This document shows positions 54,300-64,000 of a stretch of DNA of 64,000 nt, piece by piece. Numbering within the stretch: the stretch's first letter is position 1; each line of letters begins with the position of its first letter. A model generated the notes under the pieces. The model saw only the letters and a list, made by a program, of their open reading frames with translations, was not told the origin of the DNA and ran no database searches. Both the position numbers and the translations under genes were made by a program. Where the stretch lies: positions 2,852,001 through 2,916,000 of the forward strand of contig NZ_CP092106.1 in NCBI RefSeq assembly GCF_029016485.1, written 5' to 3'. The DNA comes from Vibrio sp. JC009. Lineage in GTDB: Bacteria; Pseudomonadota; Gammaproteobacteria; Enterobacterales; Vibrionaceae.

Positions 54300-55268
54300 A
54301 TGACAAGCTTTGACTATAAAAATGCAGCACTTGAAGTGCTGGATATCGAAATCAAAGGTCTTCAGCAACTTTCTCAGTACATAAATCAGAATTTTGAAGC
54401 CGCCTGCGAACTCATTTTAAACAACACCGGCAAAGTTGTTGTTATGGGAATGGGCAAATCAGGACACATAGGCAACAAAATTGCGGCCACACTGGCCAGT
54501 ACCGGTACGTCCTCTTTCTTTGTTCATCCGGGTGAAGCTGCGCACGGTGACCTTGGCATGATTGAACCGGGCGATATTGTTATCGCTATTTCAAACTCCG
54601 GCGAATCTTCAGAAATTCTTAGCCTGTTTCCGGTACTGAAACGCCTGAATATCCGCATTATCAGTATGACAGGCAAACCTGCGTCAACCATGGCGAAACT
54701 GGCTGACATACACCTGCAGATTAGCGTTCCTCAGGAAGCCTGTTTCCTTGGCCTGGCACCAACAGCCAGTACCACTGCAACTCTGGTAATGGGCGATGCA
54801 CTGGCCGTCTCTCTGATGAAAGCCAAAGGTTTCACATCTGACGATTTTGCTCTGTCTCACCCAGGTGGAGCACTGGGCCGAAAACTGTTGCTGAAACTAA
54901 AAGACATTATGCATTCAGGCAGCGCACTGCCAAAAGTATCCCCTGACGCTTCAATTAAAGATGCACTTTTAGAGATTTCACAAAAAGGTCTGGGCATGAC
55001 GGCAATTGTGGATGCTGACGATACCGTCATCGGTATTTTCACCGACGGTGACCTGCGCCGCATGCTGGATAAGCAAGTGGACATTCACCAGACAGCCATT
55101 GGTGAAGTCATGACAAGCAATCCAAAAGTTGCCTCGCCAAACCTGCTTGCTGTGGAGGGGGTCAACCTGATGCAGGAAAAAAGCATTACCGCACTGCTTC
55201 TGTGTGAAGAGGGCAAACTTGTTGGTGCTGTCCATATGCATGACCTTCTGAAAGCGGGAGTAATGTAA
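54300..55268 (+). CDS. kdsD: D-arabinose 5-phosphate isomerase KdsD
   Basis: Interconverts ribulose-5-phosphate and arabinose-5-phosphate, the entry to Kdo synthesis for lipopolysaccharide. The 322-residue protein has a SIS sugar isomerase domain (VVMGMGKSGHIGNKIAATLASTGT, about 45-68) with HPGEAAHGDLGM, and two C-terminal CBS motifs (from about 205). The stop overlaps the kdsC start by one nucleotide. Confidence 0.95.
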   Translation: MTSFDYKNAALEVLDIEIKGLQQLSQYINQNFEAACELILNNTGKVVVMGMGKSGHIGNKIAATLASTGTSSFFVHPGEAAHGDLGMIEPGDIVIAISNSGESSEILSLFPVLKRLNIRIISMTGKPASTMAKLADIHLQISVPQEACFLGLAPTASTTATLVMGDALAVSLMKAKGFTSDDFALSHPGGALGRKLLLKLKDIMHSGSALPKVSPDASIKDALLEISQKGLGMTAIVDADDTVIGIFTDGDLRRMLDKQVDIHQTAIGEVMTSNPKVASPNLLAVEGVNLMQEKSITALLLCEEGKLVGAVHMHDLLKAGVM

Positions 55269-55825
55269 TGACTGAGCAGGTTCAAACCCTATACGGCACC
55301 GTATCTAAAGACGTATTTGAAATCGCAAAAGGGCTTAAGCTTCTGATTTGTGATGTTGACGGTGTCTTCTCAGACGGGCTTATCTACATGGGCAATGACG
55401 GCGAAGAGCTGAAAACCTTCCATACCCGCGATGGTCATGGCGTAAAATCTTTGATGAGCGCAGGTGTAGAGATTGCCATTATCACCGGCCGCAAGTCTCA
55501 GATTGTCGAAAACAGAATGAAAGCTCTGGGTATTTCACTTATTTATCAGGGTCAGAATGATAAAGTGAAGGCTTATGAAGATATCTGCTCTAAGCTAAAT
55601 ATAGCGCCGGAAGAAACCGGATATATCGGTGATGACCTTATCGACTGGCCGGTAATGGAAAAAGTGGCGTTAAAAGTGTGTGTTGCCGATGGCCATCCGC
55701 TGCTGGCACAAAGAGCAAATTACATCACTCATATCAAGGGCGGATATGGTGCCGTCCGGGAAGTGTGTGACTTAATTTTAGAATCCCGTAATGAACTGGA
55801 TTCACATAAAGGCCTGAGCATATGA
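55268..55825 (+). CDS. kdsC: Kdo-8-phosphate phosphatase KdsC
   Basis: HAD-family phosphatase releasing phosphate from Kdo-8-P to give Kdo. The 185-residue protein has the C0-type HAD motifs: LICDVDGVFSDG (about 29-40, nucleophile Asp), IITGRKS (about 76-82) and GDDLIDWPVM (about 122-131). Overlaps kdsD by 1 nt and lptC by 4 nt, so the series is translated as a unit. Confidence 0.95.
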   Translation: MTEQVQTLYGTVSKDVFEIAKGLKLLICDVDGVFSDGLIYMGNDGEELKTFHTRDGHGVKSLMSAGVEIAIITGRKSQIVENRMKALGISLIYQGQNDKVKAYEDICSKLNIAPEETGYIGDDLIDWPVMEKVALKVCVADGHPLLAQRANYITHIKGGYGAVREVCDLILESRNELDSHKGLSI

Positions 55826-56385
55826 CGGTATCCCGTGCTATTTATGCTTTTCTGCTGATTGTCGTAGCCTATTCAAGCTACTACCTGTATCTGGGAACCG
55901 TTGTTGAACCGGTGCAGATTAACCCGGATCTTGAGCTACCGGCACTTAGCGGAGAAAATGTAGATAACACCAGTTACACAGAAGCCGGTATTCGCAGCTA
56001 TCGCGTAACCGCAAAGCATCTGGATCACTTTGCAAAAAGTGGGGATACTGTTTTTGAGTACCCTGTGCTATTCGTCTATAAAGAAGGTGAAACGCAAGAG
56101 TGGGAAATCAATGCTGAGCGCGGCGTACTGGACAAAGACCACGTTCTGCGATTATATGGCAATGTACTGGCGAAAAATCTATTGCCAGATGCCGGCTTCG
56201 ATACCATGGCAACAGATGAGCTGTTGATTCATCTGGATAACAGAGATTTTTGGGCTGACACGGCGGTGTTACTTGTGGGCCCACAGTTTGAAACTAAAGG
56301 TAAGGCGATGAAAGGAAATTTCGGTGAAAATGTCGCCACCTTATATAACAAAGTACAAGGTAGATATGAAACTCTCACACCTTAG
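55822..56385 (+). CDS. lptC: LPS export protein LptC
   Basis: Bitopic inner-membrane protein that receives LPS from LptB2FG and passes it to LptA. The 187-residue protein has one membrane segment (about residues 5-25, AIYAFLLIVVAYSSYYLYLG) and a periplasmic LptA-like beta-jellyroll. The start overlaps kdsC and the end overlaps lptA. Confidence 0.93.
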   Translation: MTVSRAIYAFLLIVVAYSSYYLYLGTVVEPVQINPDLELPALSGENVDNTSYTEAGIRSYRVTAKHLDHFAKSGDTVFEYPVLFVYKEGETQEWEINAERGVLDKDHVLRLYGNVLAKNLLPDAGFDTMATDELLIHLDNRDFWADTAVLLVGPQFETKGKAMKGNFGENVATLYNKVQGRYETLTP

Positions 56386-56863
56386 TTTGATTGCTTGCCT
56401 GTTTACGGCTTCTAATGCATTTGCATTATCGAGTGACTCAGAACAACCGATTTATATTGATTCTGATACTCAAAATCTGGACATGAAAAGTAATAAGGTT
56501 ACTTTCGCCGGGGATGTTAAGCTCAAACAAGGTAGCATTAGCATTAATGCGGATACACTAATTGTTATCCGGAACAAGGTTGATGATTCTCTGAAGGAGA
56601 TTCAGGCCTATGGTCAACCTGCCACTTTTTCTCAGCTTACCGATGAAGGTAAGACTCTGAAGGGAAGAGCGCAGGAGTTGTATTATAACGTGGCAGATGA
56701 CAAGCTAACCATGTTAAAAGAGGCCTGGCTGGCTCAGGATGAAAGTACGATTCAGGGTTCAAAAATCACCTATAGAATTTCATCACAGAAGCTAACGGCC
56801 GACAGCAATGAAGGCGAGCGTGTAATGACGGTGCTCCAGCCTACTCAGACAAATAATCAGTGA
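56366..56863 (+). CDS. lptA: Periplasmic LPS bridge protein LptA
   Basis: Forms the periplasmic bridge carrying LPS from LptC to LptD. The 165-residue product starts at the ATG at 56366 ([20 protein letters not shown], a clean signal peptide); the ORF begins 14 codons earlier without a signal. The mature part ([30 protein letters not shown]) is a typical OstA beta-jellyroll. It overlaps lptC by 20 nt and is followed by lptB after one nucleotide. Confidence 0.94.
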   Translation: MKLSHLSLIACLFTASNAFALSSDSEQPIYIDSDTQNLDMKSNKVTFAGDVKLKQGSISINADTLIVIRNKVDDSLKEIQAYGQPATFSQLTDEGKTLKGRAQELYYNVADDKLTMLKEAWLAQDESTIQGSKITYRISSQKLTADSNEGERVMTVLQPTQTNNQ

Positions 56864-56864
56864 T

Positions 56865-57590
56865 ATGGCAGTCTTAAAAGCAGAACATCTGGCAAAAAGC
56901 TACAAAAACCGGAAAGTTGTCGCAGACGTTAGTCTGAAAGTTGAATCCGGGCAAATTGTTGGCCTTCTCGGGCCAAACGGTGCTGGTAAAACCACATCAT
57001 TTTATATGATCGTTGGCCTGGTGGCTCGTGACGAAGGCACTATCTCCATTGACGATGAAGATATCAGTATCCTTCCGATGCACAGCAGATCGCGAATGGG
57101 TATCGGCTACCTGCCACAGGAAGCATCCATATTCCGTAAGTTGTCGGTAGAAGATAACATTATGGCGGTGCTTCAGACCCGAAGTGAACTGAGTCGCGAA
57201 GATCGTCAGGACAAGATGGAAGATCTTCTGGATGAGTTCAATATCCAGCATATTAGAAAGAGTGCCGGTATGGCACTGTCGGGTGGTGAAAGACGCCGTG
57301 TGGAAATAGCCCGTGCGCTGGCAGCCAATCCACAATTTATCCTGCTGGATGAACCCTTTGCAGGTGTTGACCCGATATCCGTTATTGATATAAAAAAGAT
57401 CATCGAGCACCTAAGAGACCGGGGCCTGGGCGTACTGATTACCGACCACAACGTTCGCGAAACTCTGGACGTTTGTGAAAGAGCTTATATCGTAAGCCAG
57501 GGACACCTTATTGCAGAAGGTACGCCAGAGCAGGTTCTTGCCAACGAACAGGTAAAACAAGTTTATCTCGGCGAACAATTCCGACTATGA
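56865..57590 (+). CDS. lptB: LPS transporter ATPase LptB
   Basis: The cytoplasmic ATPase of LptB2FG that drives LPS extraction from the inner membrane. The 241-residue protein has Walker A GPNGAGKT (about 37-44), the signature [15 protein letters not shown] (about 139-153), and Walker [14 protein letters not shown] (about 159-171). It is the last gene of the Kdo/LPS series, with rpoN 71 nt further on. Confidence 0.96.
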   Translation: MAVLKAEHLAKSYKNRKVVADVSLKVESGQIVGLLGPNGAGKTTSFYMIVGLVARDEGTISIDDEDISILPMHSRSRMGIGYLPQEASIFRKLSVEDNIMAVLQTRSELSREDRQDKMEDLLDEFNIQHIRKSAGMALSGGERRRVEIARALAANPQFILLDEPFAGVDPISVIDIKKIIEHLRDRGLGVLITDHNVRETLDVCERAYIVSQGHLIAEGTPEQVLANEQVKQVYLGEQFRL

Positions 57591-57661
57591 TTAAAGTGTG
57601 GGAAAAATATTATAATTAAGGTAGTGCGAAAGCATAAATCGAACAAGGCAGTAACGACTGA

Positions 57662-59137
57662 ATGAAACCTTCATTACAACTCAAGCTAGGACAGCAGTTA
57701 GCAATGACTCCTCAGTTGCAGCAGGCGATTCGTCTGTTGCAATTATCGACACTGGATCTCCAGCAGGAAATTCAGGATGCACTGGAGTCCAACCCACTTC
57801 TGGATGTCGATGAAGGTCAGGAAGAAGCCGCTGCAGCAGAAGATACTGCTAAACCAGCTAAAGAAGAAGCCACTGCCGACACACCTGACGAGATCACTTC
57901 GGAGCCCGATCCGCATGACAGCTCAGAGATCATTGAGCGTTCAGAAATCACCAACGACCTTGAAATTGATGCCTCCTGGGACGACGTCTACAGCGCAAAT
58001 ACCGGCAATACCGGCATTGCCATGGACGATGACATGCCCCTTTATCAGGGTGAAACCAGCCAGAGCCTTCAGGATTACCTTCACTGGCAGCTGGATCTGA
58101 CACCGTTTACCGATACAGACCGGACCATTGCCACAGCCATCATTGATGCGGTGGACGATTACGGTTACCTGACCATCTCTGCAGAAGACATTCTGGAAAG
58201 TATGGACAGCGAAGAGATCGAGCTGGATGAAGTTGAAGCGGTACTAAAACGCGTTCAGCAATTTGACCCTCTTGGTGTTGCATCACGTAACCTGCAGGAA
58301 TGCCTGCTGCTTCAACTGGCAACTTATCCGGAAGAGACGCCCTGGCTTGCAGAGACCAAAATGGTTCTTGAAAACCATATTGATCATCTGGGTAACCGCG
58401 ATTACAAGCTGATCACCAAAGAGAGCAAGCTGAAAGAAGCTGAGCTGAAAGAGGTCATGGGACTGATTCAGCAGCTTGACCCGCGCCCTGGCAGCAGTAT
58501 CACGCCGGATGAAACCGAATACGTTATCCCTGATGTTTCAGTATTTAAAGACAGGGGTAAATGGACTGTCGCCATCAATCCAGACAGCGTACCCCGCCTG
58601 AAAGTAAATCAGCATTACGCTTCTCTTGGCAAAGGCAACAGCCCGGACAGCCAGTTCATAAAAAGCAACCTTCAGGAAGCTAAGTGGCTGATTAAGAGCC
58701 TTGAAAGCAGAAACGAGACTCTGCTCAAAGTTGCACGATGTATTGTTGAACATCAGCAGGATTTCTTCGAGTATGGAGAAGAGGCGATGAAACCTATGGT
58801 TTTAAACGACATCGCTTTAGCTGTTGATATGCACGAATCGACGATTTCAAGGGTCACAACTCAGAAATTCATGCATACCCCGAGAGGGATATTCGAACTC
58901 AAATATTTCTTCTCCAGCCACGTAAGTACGGATAGTGGCGGAGAGTGTTCATCTACAGCAATTCGCGCTTTGATCAAGAAGCTGGTAGCAGCGGAGAACA
59001 CCGCCAAACCACTGAGTGATAGCAAGATTGCTGCTTTGTTGGCTGACCAAGGGATTAAGGTCGCTCGACGTACGATTGCCAAATACCGAGAATCACTTGG
59101 CATCGCCCCTTCAAGTCAGCGTAAACGCCTACTGTAG
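57662..59137 (+). CDS. rpoN: RNA polymerase sigma-54 factor RpoN
   Basis: Directs transcription from -12/-24 promoters, needing enhancer-binding ATPases; in Vibrio it controls nitrogen, flagella and biofilm genes. The 491-residue protein has the glutamine- and leucine-rich region I ([22 protein letters not shown]), an acidic region II (about 55-125), the core-binding domain, the HTH and the C-terminal RpoN box ([14 protein letters not shown], about 467-480). It precedes hpf and the nitrogen PTS genes in the usual order. Confidence 0.97.
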   Translation: MKPSLQLKLGQQLAMTPQLQQAIRLLQLSTLDLQQEIQDALESNPLLDVDEGQEEAAAAEDTAKPAKEEATADTPDEITSEPDPHDSSEIIERSEITNDLEIDASWDDVYSANTGNTGIAMDDDMPLYQGETSQSLQDYLHWQLDLTPFTDTDRTIATAIIDAVDDYGYLTISAEDILESMDSEEIELDEVEAVLKRVQQFDPLGVASRNLQECLLLQLATYPEETPWLAETKMVLENHIDHLGNRDYKLITKESKLKEAELKEVMGLIQQLDPRPGSSITPDETEYVIPDVSVFKDRGKWTVAINPDSVPRLKVNQHYASLGKGNSPDSQFIKSNLQEAKWLIKSLESRNETLLKVARCIVEHQQDFFEYGEEAMKPMVLNDIALAVDMHESTISRVTTQKFMHTPRGIFELKYFFSSHVSTDSGGECSSTAIRALIKKLVAAENTAKPLSDSKIAALLADQGIKVARRTIAKYRESLGIAPSSQRKRLL

Positions 59138-59161
59138 GCAATAAGAAAAGAAGGAAAGTCT

Positions 59162-59449
59162 ATGCAAATCAATATTAAAGGCCATCACGTTGATCTTACC
59201 GATTCAATGCAAGACTATGTTCATTCAAAGTTCCAGAAACTCGAACGATTTTTTGACCACATCACAAATGTTCATGTGATATTAAGGGTAGAAAAACTAA
59301 ATCATATTGCCGAAGCAACGCTTCACGTGAGTCAGGGAGACATTCACGCAACCGCTGAAGATGATAACATGTACGCATCGATAGATGCCTTGGTTGACAA
59401 GCTAGTACGTCAACTGAACAAACATAAAGAAAAGTTAAGCAGTCATTAA
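59162..59449 (+). CDS. hpf: Ribosome hibernation promoting factor (short HPF)
   Basis: A 95-residue protein that binds the 30S A/P sites and supports 100S dimer formation in stationary phase. MQINIKGHHVDLTDSMQDYVHSKFQKL is the family N-terminus; no long C-terminal extension is present, so it is the gamma-type short HPF that needs RMF. SD GAAGGAAAG. Three nucleotides separate it from ptsN. Confidence 0.94.
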   Translation: MQINIKGHHVDLTDSMQDYVHSKFQKLERFFDHITNVHVILRVEKLNHIAEATLHVSQGDIHATAEDDNMYASIDALVDKLVRQLNKHKEKLSSH

Positions 59450-59451
59450 CC

Positions 59452-59898
59452 ATGCAAATTAGCGATGTATTGACACTGGACTGCACGAAAAGTGCAGTCC
59501 AGTGCACAAGCAAAAAGCGCGCACTGGAGCTTATCAGCCAGATCGCCGCACAACACACCGGCCAGAATTCAACAGAACTGTTTGAGTGCATACTCAACAG
59601 AGAAAAAATGGGCAGTACCGGTATCGGAAACGGGATAGCCATTCCACACGCCAGAATGTTCACCAGCGGTGAAGCCATCGCCGTCTTAATCCAATGTGAA
59701 GAACCTATCGATTTTGATGCGATTGACAACAAACCTGTCGATCTGCTTTTTGCCCTTCTTGTTCCCGATGCACAGTGCAAAGAACACCTGAAGACACTGG
59801 CATGCATGGCGGAGCGTCTCAATGACAAACAGACTCTGAAATTGCTTAGAAATGCCGAAAGTGACGAAGAGCTGTACAATATAATGATCAGCCAATAA
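59452..59898 (+). CDS. ptsN: Nitrogen PTS enzyme IIA
   Basis: Phosphoacceptor of the nitrogen PTS, regulating potassium transport and sigma-54-related genes. The 148-residue protein shows the PTS EIIA type 2 active site [10 protein letters not shown] with His66, and the GIAIPH loop. Its stop overlaps the rapZ ATG by one nucleotide. The upstream inverted sequence TGCACGAAAAGTGCA within codons 11-16 is a palindrome, of unclear meaning. Confidence 0.95.
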   Translation: MQISDVLTLDCTKSAVQCTSKKRALELISQIAAQHTGQNSTELFECILNREKMGSTGIGNGIAIPHARMFTSGEAIAVLIQCEEPIDFDAIDNKPVDLLFALLVPDAQCKEHLKTLACMAERLNDKQTLKLLRNAESDEELYNIMISQ

Positions 59899-60788
59899 TG
59901 AACCAGATAACTCAACCGGATGAGAAGCCGCGCTTAATTGTTGTAAGCGGGCAGTCAGGCGCAGGGAAAAGCGTCGCATTAAGGGTTCTGGAAGATCTCG
60001 GCTACTACTGTGTCGACAATCTCCCGGTCAATCTGCTGGAGCAATTTATCGCTTCAGTCAAAGAGAGTAAGCAAAATGTTGCCGTCAGTATTGATATCCG
60101 CAACCTGCCCAATGACCCGGATACCGTTTCACCCACGCTGAATAAACTGAAAAAGCATTCTGATGTCACCGTGATGTTTCTGGATGCCACTCAGGAAACC
60201 CTGCTTAAGCGTTACAGCGAAACCCGGAGAATTCACCCGCTTTCACTTAATGATGAAAAGCTGTCTCTGGCACAGGCGGTGGAAAAAGAACGACTGCTTC
60301 TTGGCAGCCTGAAGGAAGAAGCCGACCTTGTCCTCGACAGCAGTAATCAGTCTCTGCACGATCTGAGCGAAACCATCCGCATGCGTGTGCTCGGCAGAGA
60401 AACCAAAGAGCTGGTGATGGTATTTGAGTCCTTTGGCTTTAAATATGGCCTGCCGACGGATGCAGACTATGTTTTTGATGTGCGCTTTCTGCCGAATCCG
60501 CACTGGGAGCCATCACTCAGACCGCTTACCGGCCTGGACCAGCCTATCGCAGACTTTTTAAGCTCGCACCCCAGCGTGCCCGATTTTCAGTCTGATATTC
60601 AGGCTTTTGTGGAAAAATGGCTACCTATGCTTGAGAAAAACAACCGTAGTTATCTTACGATAGCCATAGGTTGTACCGGAGGAAAACACCGCTCTGTGTA
60701 CCTGACCGAGCAGGTCGGGCAGTATTTTAAAGCGCAGGGCAAGCAGGTTCTTATCCGGCATAAGTCGTTAGAAAAGCATCATAAGTAG
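59898..60788 (+). CDS. rapZ: RNase adaptor protein RapZ
   Basis: Binds GlmZ-type small RNAs and guides RNase E, controlling glucosamine-6-phosphate synthase. The 296-residue protein has an N-terminal P-loop GQSGAGKS (about 18-25) and a C-terminal RNA-binding region ending in CTGGKHRSV (about 257-265). Coupled to ptsN, and followed by npr after 7 nt. Confidence 0.95.
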   Translation: MNQITQPDEKPRLIVVSGQSGAGKSVALRVLEDLGYYCVDNLPVNLLEQFIASVKESKQNVAVSIDIRNLPNDPDTVSPTLNKLKKHSDVTVMFLDATQETLLKRYSETRRIHPLSLNDEKLSLAQAVEKERLLLGSLKEEADLVLDSSNQSLHDLSETIRMRVLGRETKELVMVFESFGFKYGLPTDADYVFDVRFLPNPHWEPSLRPLTGLDQPIADFLSSHPSVPDFQSDIQAFVEKWLPMLEKNNRSYLTIAIGCTGGKHRSVYLTEQVGQYFKAQGKQVLIRHKSLEKHHK

Positions 60789-60795
60789 GTGAGTT

Positions 60796-61071
60796 ATGGA
60801 GTGCAGTAAGAGAGTCCTGATTCAGAATCGTCTGGGACTGCACGCCAGAGCAGCAGTAAAACTGGTTGAGCTGGCGCAGAGCTTTGACGCAGACGTCACC
60901 GTCTGCAACGAAGAGCAGAAAGAGATGGGTGCAGACAGCGTGATGGGGCTCATCATGCTTGAATCCGCCCAGGGGCAGTATGTCACCGTCCGTTCTATAG
61001 GAAGCGAAGCCCAGCAGGCTCTGGACGCCATTTGCCATCTGATTGAAGATAAGTTTGAAGAAAACGAATAG
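60796..61071 (+). CDS. npr: Nitrogen PTS phosphocarrier NPr
   Basis: HPr-like carrier passing phosphate from EI-Ntr to PtsN. The 91-residue protein carries the active-site motif [14 protein letters not shown] with His16, and lacks the regulatory Ser46 kinase context of Gram-positive HPr, as expected. End of the rpoN-hpf-ptsN-rapZ-npr cluster. Confidence 0.95.
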   Translation: MECSKRVLIQNRLGLHARAAVKLVELAQSFDADVTVCNEEQKEMGADSVMGLIMLESAQGQYVTVRSIGSEAQQALDAICHLIEDKFEENE

Positions 61072-61202
61072 TTAAAGGTCACTTTTTGAGCTATTAGAAC
61101 ACCTGACTTCAGATTATTTTGTCACCGTAATAAGATCTTATTAAACAGCTACTAAAATTAAGCTATTATTCAGTCTATTAGTACTTTATTGCGGAGGGGA
61201 GA

Positions 61203-62570
61203 ATGGCAGAGCCGTTACTAGAACTCGAACAAACGCCAGAAACTCATCAAATCCTCCAGGAAGTTACTGATGCCTTAGATAATGGCCGCTTTGTCCATGT
61301 CCGCCGTCAGTTGCAGGATATGGAACCGGAAGATATCGCACACCTTCTGGAAGCCTCCCCGCGTAAAGCCCGTGATGTTTTATGGCAGCTCACCGACCCG
61401 GAAGATTACGGTGAAATCCTTGATGAGCTGAACGAAGACGTAAAAGACAGCCTTGTATCCAAAATGGCCCCGGAAAAGCTTGTGGAAGCAACCGAGGGGA
61501 TGGATACCGATGACATAGCCTACGTCCTTCGAAGCCTTCCTGATGATGTCTCCAGAGAAGTTCTGTCCCAGATGGACCTTGCTGACCGACTTCGGGTAGA
61601 AAAGGCCCTTTCCTATCCTGAAGATACCGCTGGCGGGATCATGAATACCGACGTAACCACAATTCGTGGCGACGTTGACGTAGATGTAGTCCTGCGTTAC
61701 CTGAGAATGAAGGGTGAACTGCCGGATGTTACCGATGCGCTGTATGTGATTGATGAAGAGAGCCGCCTGATTGGCCACCTGTCCCTGACAACACTTATCA
61801 CCACTCAGCCTGACATTCAGGTCAGTGAAGTGATGGACGATGCCGATGAAGCCATTCCCGTCGAAACCAGCGACTCAGATGTCGCTAAGCTGTTCGAACG
61901 CCGTGACTGGGTATCAGCACCGGTTGTCGACGAAAACCAGCACCTGGTGGGCCGTATCACCATCGATGACGTGGTAGATATCATCCGTGACGAAGGTGAC
62001 CACTCCATGATGAGTATGGCCGGTATGGATGATGACGAAGATACCTTTGCTCCTGTCATCAAATCTGCCAGAAAAAGAAGCATCTGGCTGGGCGCAAACG
62101 TCCTGGCCGCGCTGGCGGCAGCCTCAGTTTCCAATATGTTTGAAGAAACGCTGGATCAGATGGCAGCAATAGCCGTACTGATGACCATTGTTCCGTCCAT
62201 GGGTGGTGTTGCCGGCAACCAGACCGTTGCCCTGGTGATCCGTGGCCTTGCCCTGGGACAAATCGGTGACAGTAACAAAAGAGAACTTCTGCTGAAAGAG
62301 GCCGGAATCGGCTTCCTGAACGGCATTTTGTGGGCCTGTATTATCGGCGGTATCGTCGTGGTCTGGAAAGGCAACTGGCTGCTGGGCGGTATCATCTCCG
62401 CTGCCATGATGACCAACCTTCTGGTGGCAGGTATTGCTGGCGTTGTTATCCCGGTTCTGCTTAAGAAGATGAAGATAGACCCTGCGCTAGCCGGAGGAAT
62501 GGCGCTGACGACGGTTACGGATGTTGTGGGGTTGTCGGTGTTTTTGGGGTTGGCTACGATATTTATATAA
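61203..62570 (+). CDS. mgtE: Magnesium transporter MgtE
   Basis: A 455-residue magnesium channel, dimeric, gated by cytosolic Mg. The N-terminal helical domain (about 15-130, with LLEASPRKARDVLWQL) precedes a CBS pair (about 135-260, SYPEDTAGGIMNTDV and the VGRITIDDVVDIIRDEGD end), then five hydrophobic segments with the pore signature VPSMGGVAGNQTVALVIRGLALGQI (about 333-357). SD GCGGAGGGG. Followed by a heptamer/octamer repeat at the stop codon. No M-box recognised in the 131 nt upstream. Confidence 0.95.
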   Translation: MAEPLLELEQTPETHQILQEVTDALDNGRFVHVRRQLQDMEPEDIAHLLEASPRKARDVLWQLTDPEDYGEILDELNEDVKDSLVSKMAPEKLVEATEGMDTDDIAYVLRSLPDDVSREVLSQMDLADRLRVEKALSYPEDTAGGIMNTDVTTIRGDVDVDVVLRYLRMKGELPDVTDALYVIDEESRLIGHLSLTTLITTQPDIQVSEVMDDADEAIPVETSDSDVAKLFERRDWVSAPVVDENQHLVGRITIDDVVDIIRDEGDHSMMSMAGMDDDEDTFAPVIKSARKRSIWLGANVLAALAAASVSNMFEETLDQMAAIAVLMTIVPSMGGVAGNQTVALVIRGLALGQIGDSNKRELLLKEAGIGFLNGILWACIIGGIVVVWKGNWLLGGIISAAMMTNLLVAGIAGVVIPVLLKKMKIDPALAGGMALTTVTDVVGLSVFLGLATIFI

Positions 62571-62717
62571 GGGCTATGGGGCTATGGGGCTATGGGGCTA
62601 TGGGGCTATGGGGCTATGTTGATCCCAAGTTCATTTCATGTCAAGGAAGGCCTACCCGGCTTTTCCCTATAGCCCTATAACCCAAAAAGGGCGAAGCCCG
62701 CCCCCATAGCCTGAACA
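62571..62717. repeat. GGGGCTAT octamer array with inverted arm (mgtE/pmbA junction)
   Basis: Six units of (G)GGGCTAT at 62571-62617, beginning at the base after the mgtE stop. The right side (from about 62661) contains TTTTCCCTATAGCC, shared word for word with the plsY/tsaD element, a CCCCCATAGCC, and the GGGC-GAA-GCCC hairpin at 62689-62699. The unit has one extra G relative to the 5294 array. Confidence 0.9.
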
Positions 62718-62718
62718 A

Positions 62719-64000
62719 CTATTCTCCAGCCACCTTCATAGCTTCGATAATCACCGAACCAGTCTGAATCTGAGAACGAGTTTCCGTATCGCTGCCAACC
62801 GCGACGATATTCTGGAACATATCCTTCAGGTTGCCTGCAATCGTCACTTCTGAAACCGGGTATTTGATCTCACCGTTTTCTACCCAGAAACCGGCAGCAC
62901 CCCGGGAGTAATCGCCTGTTACTGTGTTCACACCCTGTCCCATCAGCTCTGTCACAAGGAAGCCTGTATTCAGCTCTTTCAGCATCTGATCGAACGTCTG
63001 GCCTGTTGATGAAACATACCAGTTGTGGATACCACCTGCGTGGCCTGTAGGATCCATATTCATCTTTCTTGCAGCGTAGCTGGTCAGCAGATAGGTTGCC
63101 AGAACACCGTCATCGATGATCTTGCGGTCGATCGTTGCCACACCTTCACTGTCAAACGGACTGGATGCTAGTCCTCTGAGTACATGAGGCTTTTCTTCAA
63201 TACTGAACCAGTCTGGCAGGACTTTCTTGCCAAGATGGTCGAGCAGGAAGGAAGATTTCCGGTACAGGTTACCACCGCTGATAGCCATAACCAGATGACC
63301 CACAAGGCCTGTAGCCACATCGGCGGCAAACATAACCGGGAACTGTCCGGTTTTCAGTTTTTGAGCGTCAAGGCGGCTAACTGTTTTCTCAGCTGCTTTT
63401 AAACCAACAGACTCTGGCGTCCAGAGCTCTTCAGCACGGCGTGAAACAGAGTAGCTATAGTCGCGCTCCATTACCCCGTTCTGGCCTTCACCAATTACAC
63501 AGCAGCTAACGCTGTGACGGCTGGAAGGATAGCTGGCAAGAAGACCATGGCTGTTACCGTAAACTTTTACACCATAGTGGCTGTCGTAGCTTGCACCGTC
63601 GCTCTGTTTGATCCGGTCGCTATACTCCAGCGCAGCCTTCTCTGCTGAAATCGCAATAGCGGCAGCGTGATCCGGCTCAGGCTCATCCGGGTGGAACAGA
63701 TCCAGATCCGGGATATCCTTGACCATAAATTCTTTTGGTGCCGGGCCTGCGCAAGGATCTTCAGAGGTGTAGTTTGCAATATCAAGCGCCGCTTCTACCG
63801 TCTGCTTGATGGCATTCTCGCTCAGGTCAGAGGTAGAGGCGCTGCCTTTTCTGTTTCCGCGGTATACCGTGATGCCCAGGGCACCGTCACTGTTGAATTC
63901 CACATTTTCAACTTCGCACATACGAGTTGAAACGCTGATGCCCGTTGTCTTGGTAATTGCCACTTCCGCCGCGTCTGCGACTCCGGTAGCCATGTCCAGA
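62719..64000 (-). CDS. pmbA: TldE/PmbA metalloprotease subunit (partial, 5' end outside window)
   Basis: TldD and TldE (PmbA) form a protease that trims the MccB17 leader peptide and CcdA antitoxin. About 427 residues are visible; the family is normally about 450, so the N-terminal segment lies beyond position 64000, and the first in-window ATG (63991-63993) is not the true start. Family blocks are present: [26 protein letters not shown], the [14 protein letters not shown] region and [12 protein letters not shown] near the C-terminus. It converges on mgtE. Confidence 0.93.
   Translation of the reverse strand, partial: LDMATGVADAAEVAITKTTGISVSTRMCEVENVEFNSDGALGITVYRGNRKGSASTSDLSENAIKQTVEAALDIANYTSEDPCAGPAPKEFMVKDIPDLDLFHPDEPEPDHAAAIAISAEKAALEYSDRIKQSDGASYDSHYGVKVYGNSHGLLASYPSSRHSVSCCVIGEGQNGVMERDYSYSVSRRAEELWTPESVGLKAAEKTVSRLDAQKLKTGQFPVMFAADVATGLVGHLVMAISGGNLYRKSSFLLDHLGKKVLPDWFSIEEKPHVLRGLASSPFDSEGVATIDRKIIDDGVLATYLLTSYAARKMNMDPTGHAGGIHNWYVSSTGQTFDQMLKELNTGFLVTELMGQGVNTVTGDYSRGAAGFWVENGEIKYPVSEVTIAGNLKDMFQNIVAVGSDTETRSQIQTGSVIIEAMKVAGE

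Overview
The window looks like a chromosome segment of a member of the Vibrionaceae, most likely Vibrio. The evidence is gene order: rpsU-yqeY-dnaG-rpoD, the arginine deiminase block next to pyrBI and an ArgR family gene, ridA/plsC/murA/ibaG/mlaB-F, yrbG-kdsD-kdsC-lptCAB-rpoN-hpf-ptsN-rapZ-npr, and mgtE/pmbA. The backbone has moderate GC. All assignments come from reading the sequence and translations; no database search was made.

Layout. 1-11.3 kb: the 5' part of gspA/exeA (cut by the window edge), cca, uppP, folK-folB, plsY, tsaD and the macromolecular synthesis cluster rpsU-yqeY-dnaG-rpoD. 11.4-20.8 kb: a tRNA-Ile(CAU) gene and a roughly 9.3-kb AT-rich integrative element. Its duplicated ends are an 18-bp repeat (tRNA positions 31-48) plus a second T arm. 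It encodes a tyrosine integrase, an AlpA-like regulator overlapping a RepA-like ATPase, an HVH-motif protein beside three adjacent hairpins, a RloC/PrrC-like ABC ATPase with a CxxC motif, and an HNH-TPR fusion. The last two are the best candidates for a little-described defence cargo. 20.9-23.0 kb: an orphan phage-type lysis cassette (endolysin, holin, small membrane protein). 23.1-37.4 kb: M42 peptidase, a porin-like barrel, a ZevA/ZevB-type metal transport pair, a DUF748 protein, an OmpA-like lipoprotein, PilZ, MarR-GNAT, a carbohydrate-binding-only GH2-like protein, an MCP and rraB.

37.5-47.6 kb: arginine catabolism with two arcA copies flanking a putative arginine/ornithine antiporter, then arcC and ornithine carbamoyltransferase, followed by pyrBI with a readable pyrL attenuation leader, an ArgR family regulator and ridA. 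Carbamoyl phosphate links the arginine and pyrimidine genes. 47.6-64 kb is envelope biogenesis: plsC, murA, ibaG and mlaB-F on the minus strand (phospholipid and peptidoglycan precursors, retrograde lipid transport); yrbG, kdsD, kdsC, lptC, lptA and lptB on the plus strand (Kdo and LPS export); then rpoN, hpf and the nitrogen PTS/RapZ cluster; then mgtE and a partial pmbA.

A recurring structural theme is a family of low-complexity repeats directly after stop codons, mostly at convergent gene ends (cca/uppP, plsY/tsaD, ridA/plsC, mgtE/pmbA; relatives after rpoD and after the MarR-GNAT gene). Four of them share a GGGC-loop-GCCC hairpin core and occupy junctions where I see no ordinary terminator.
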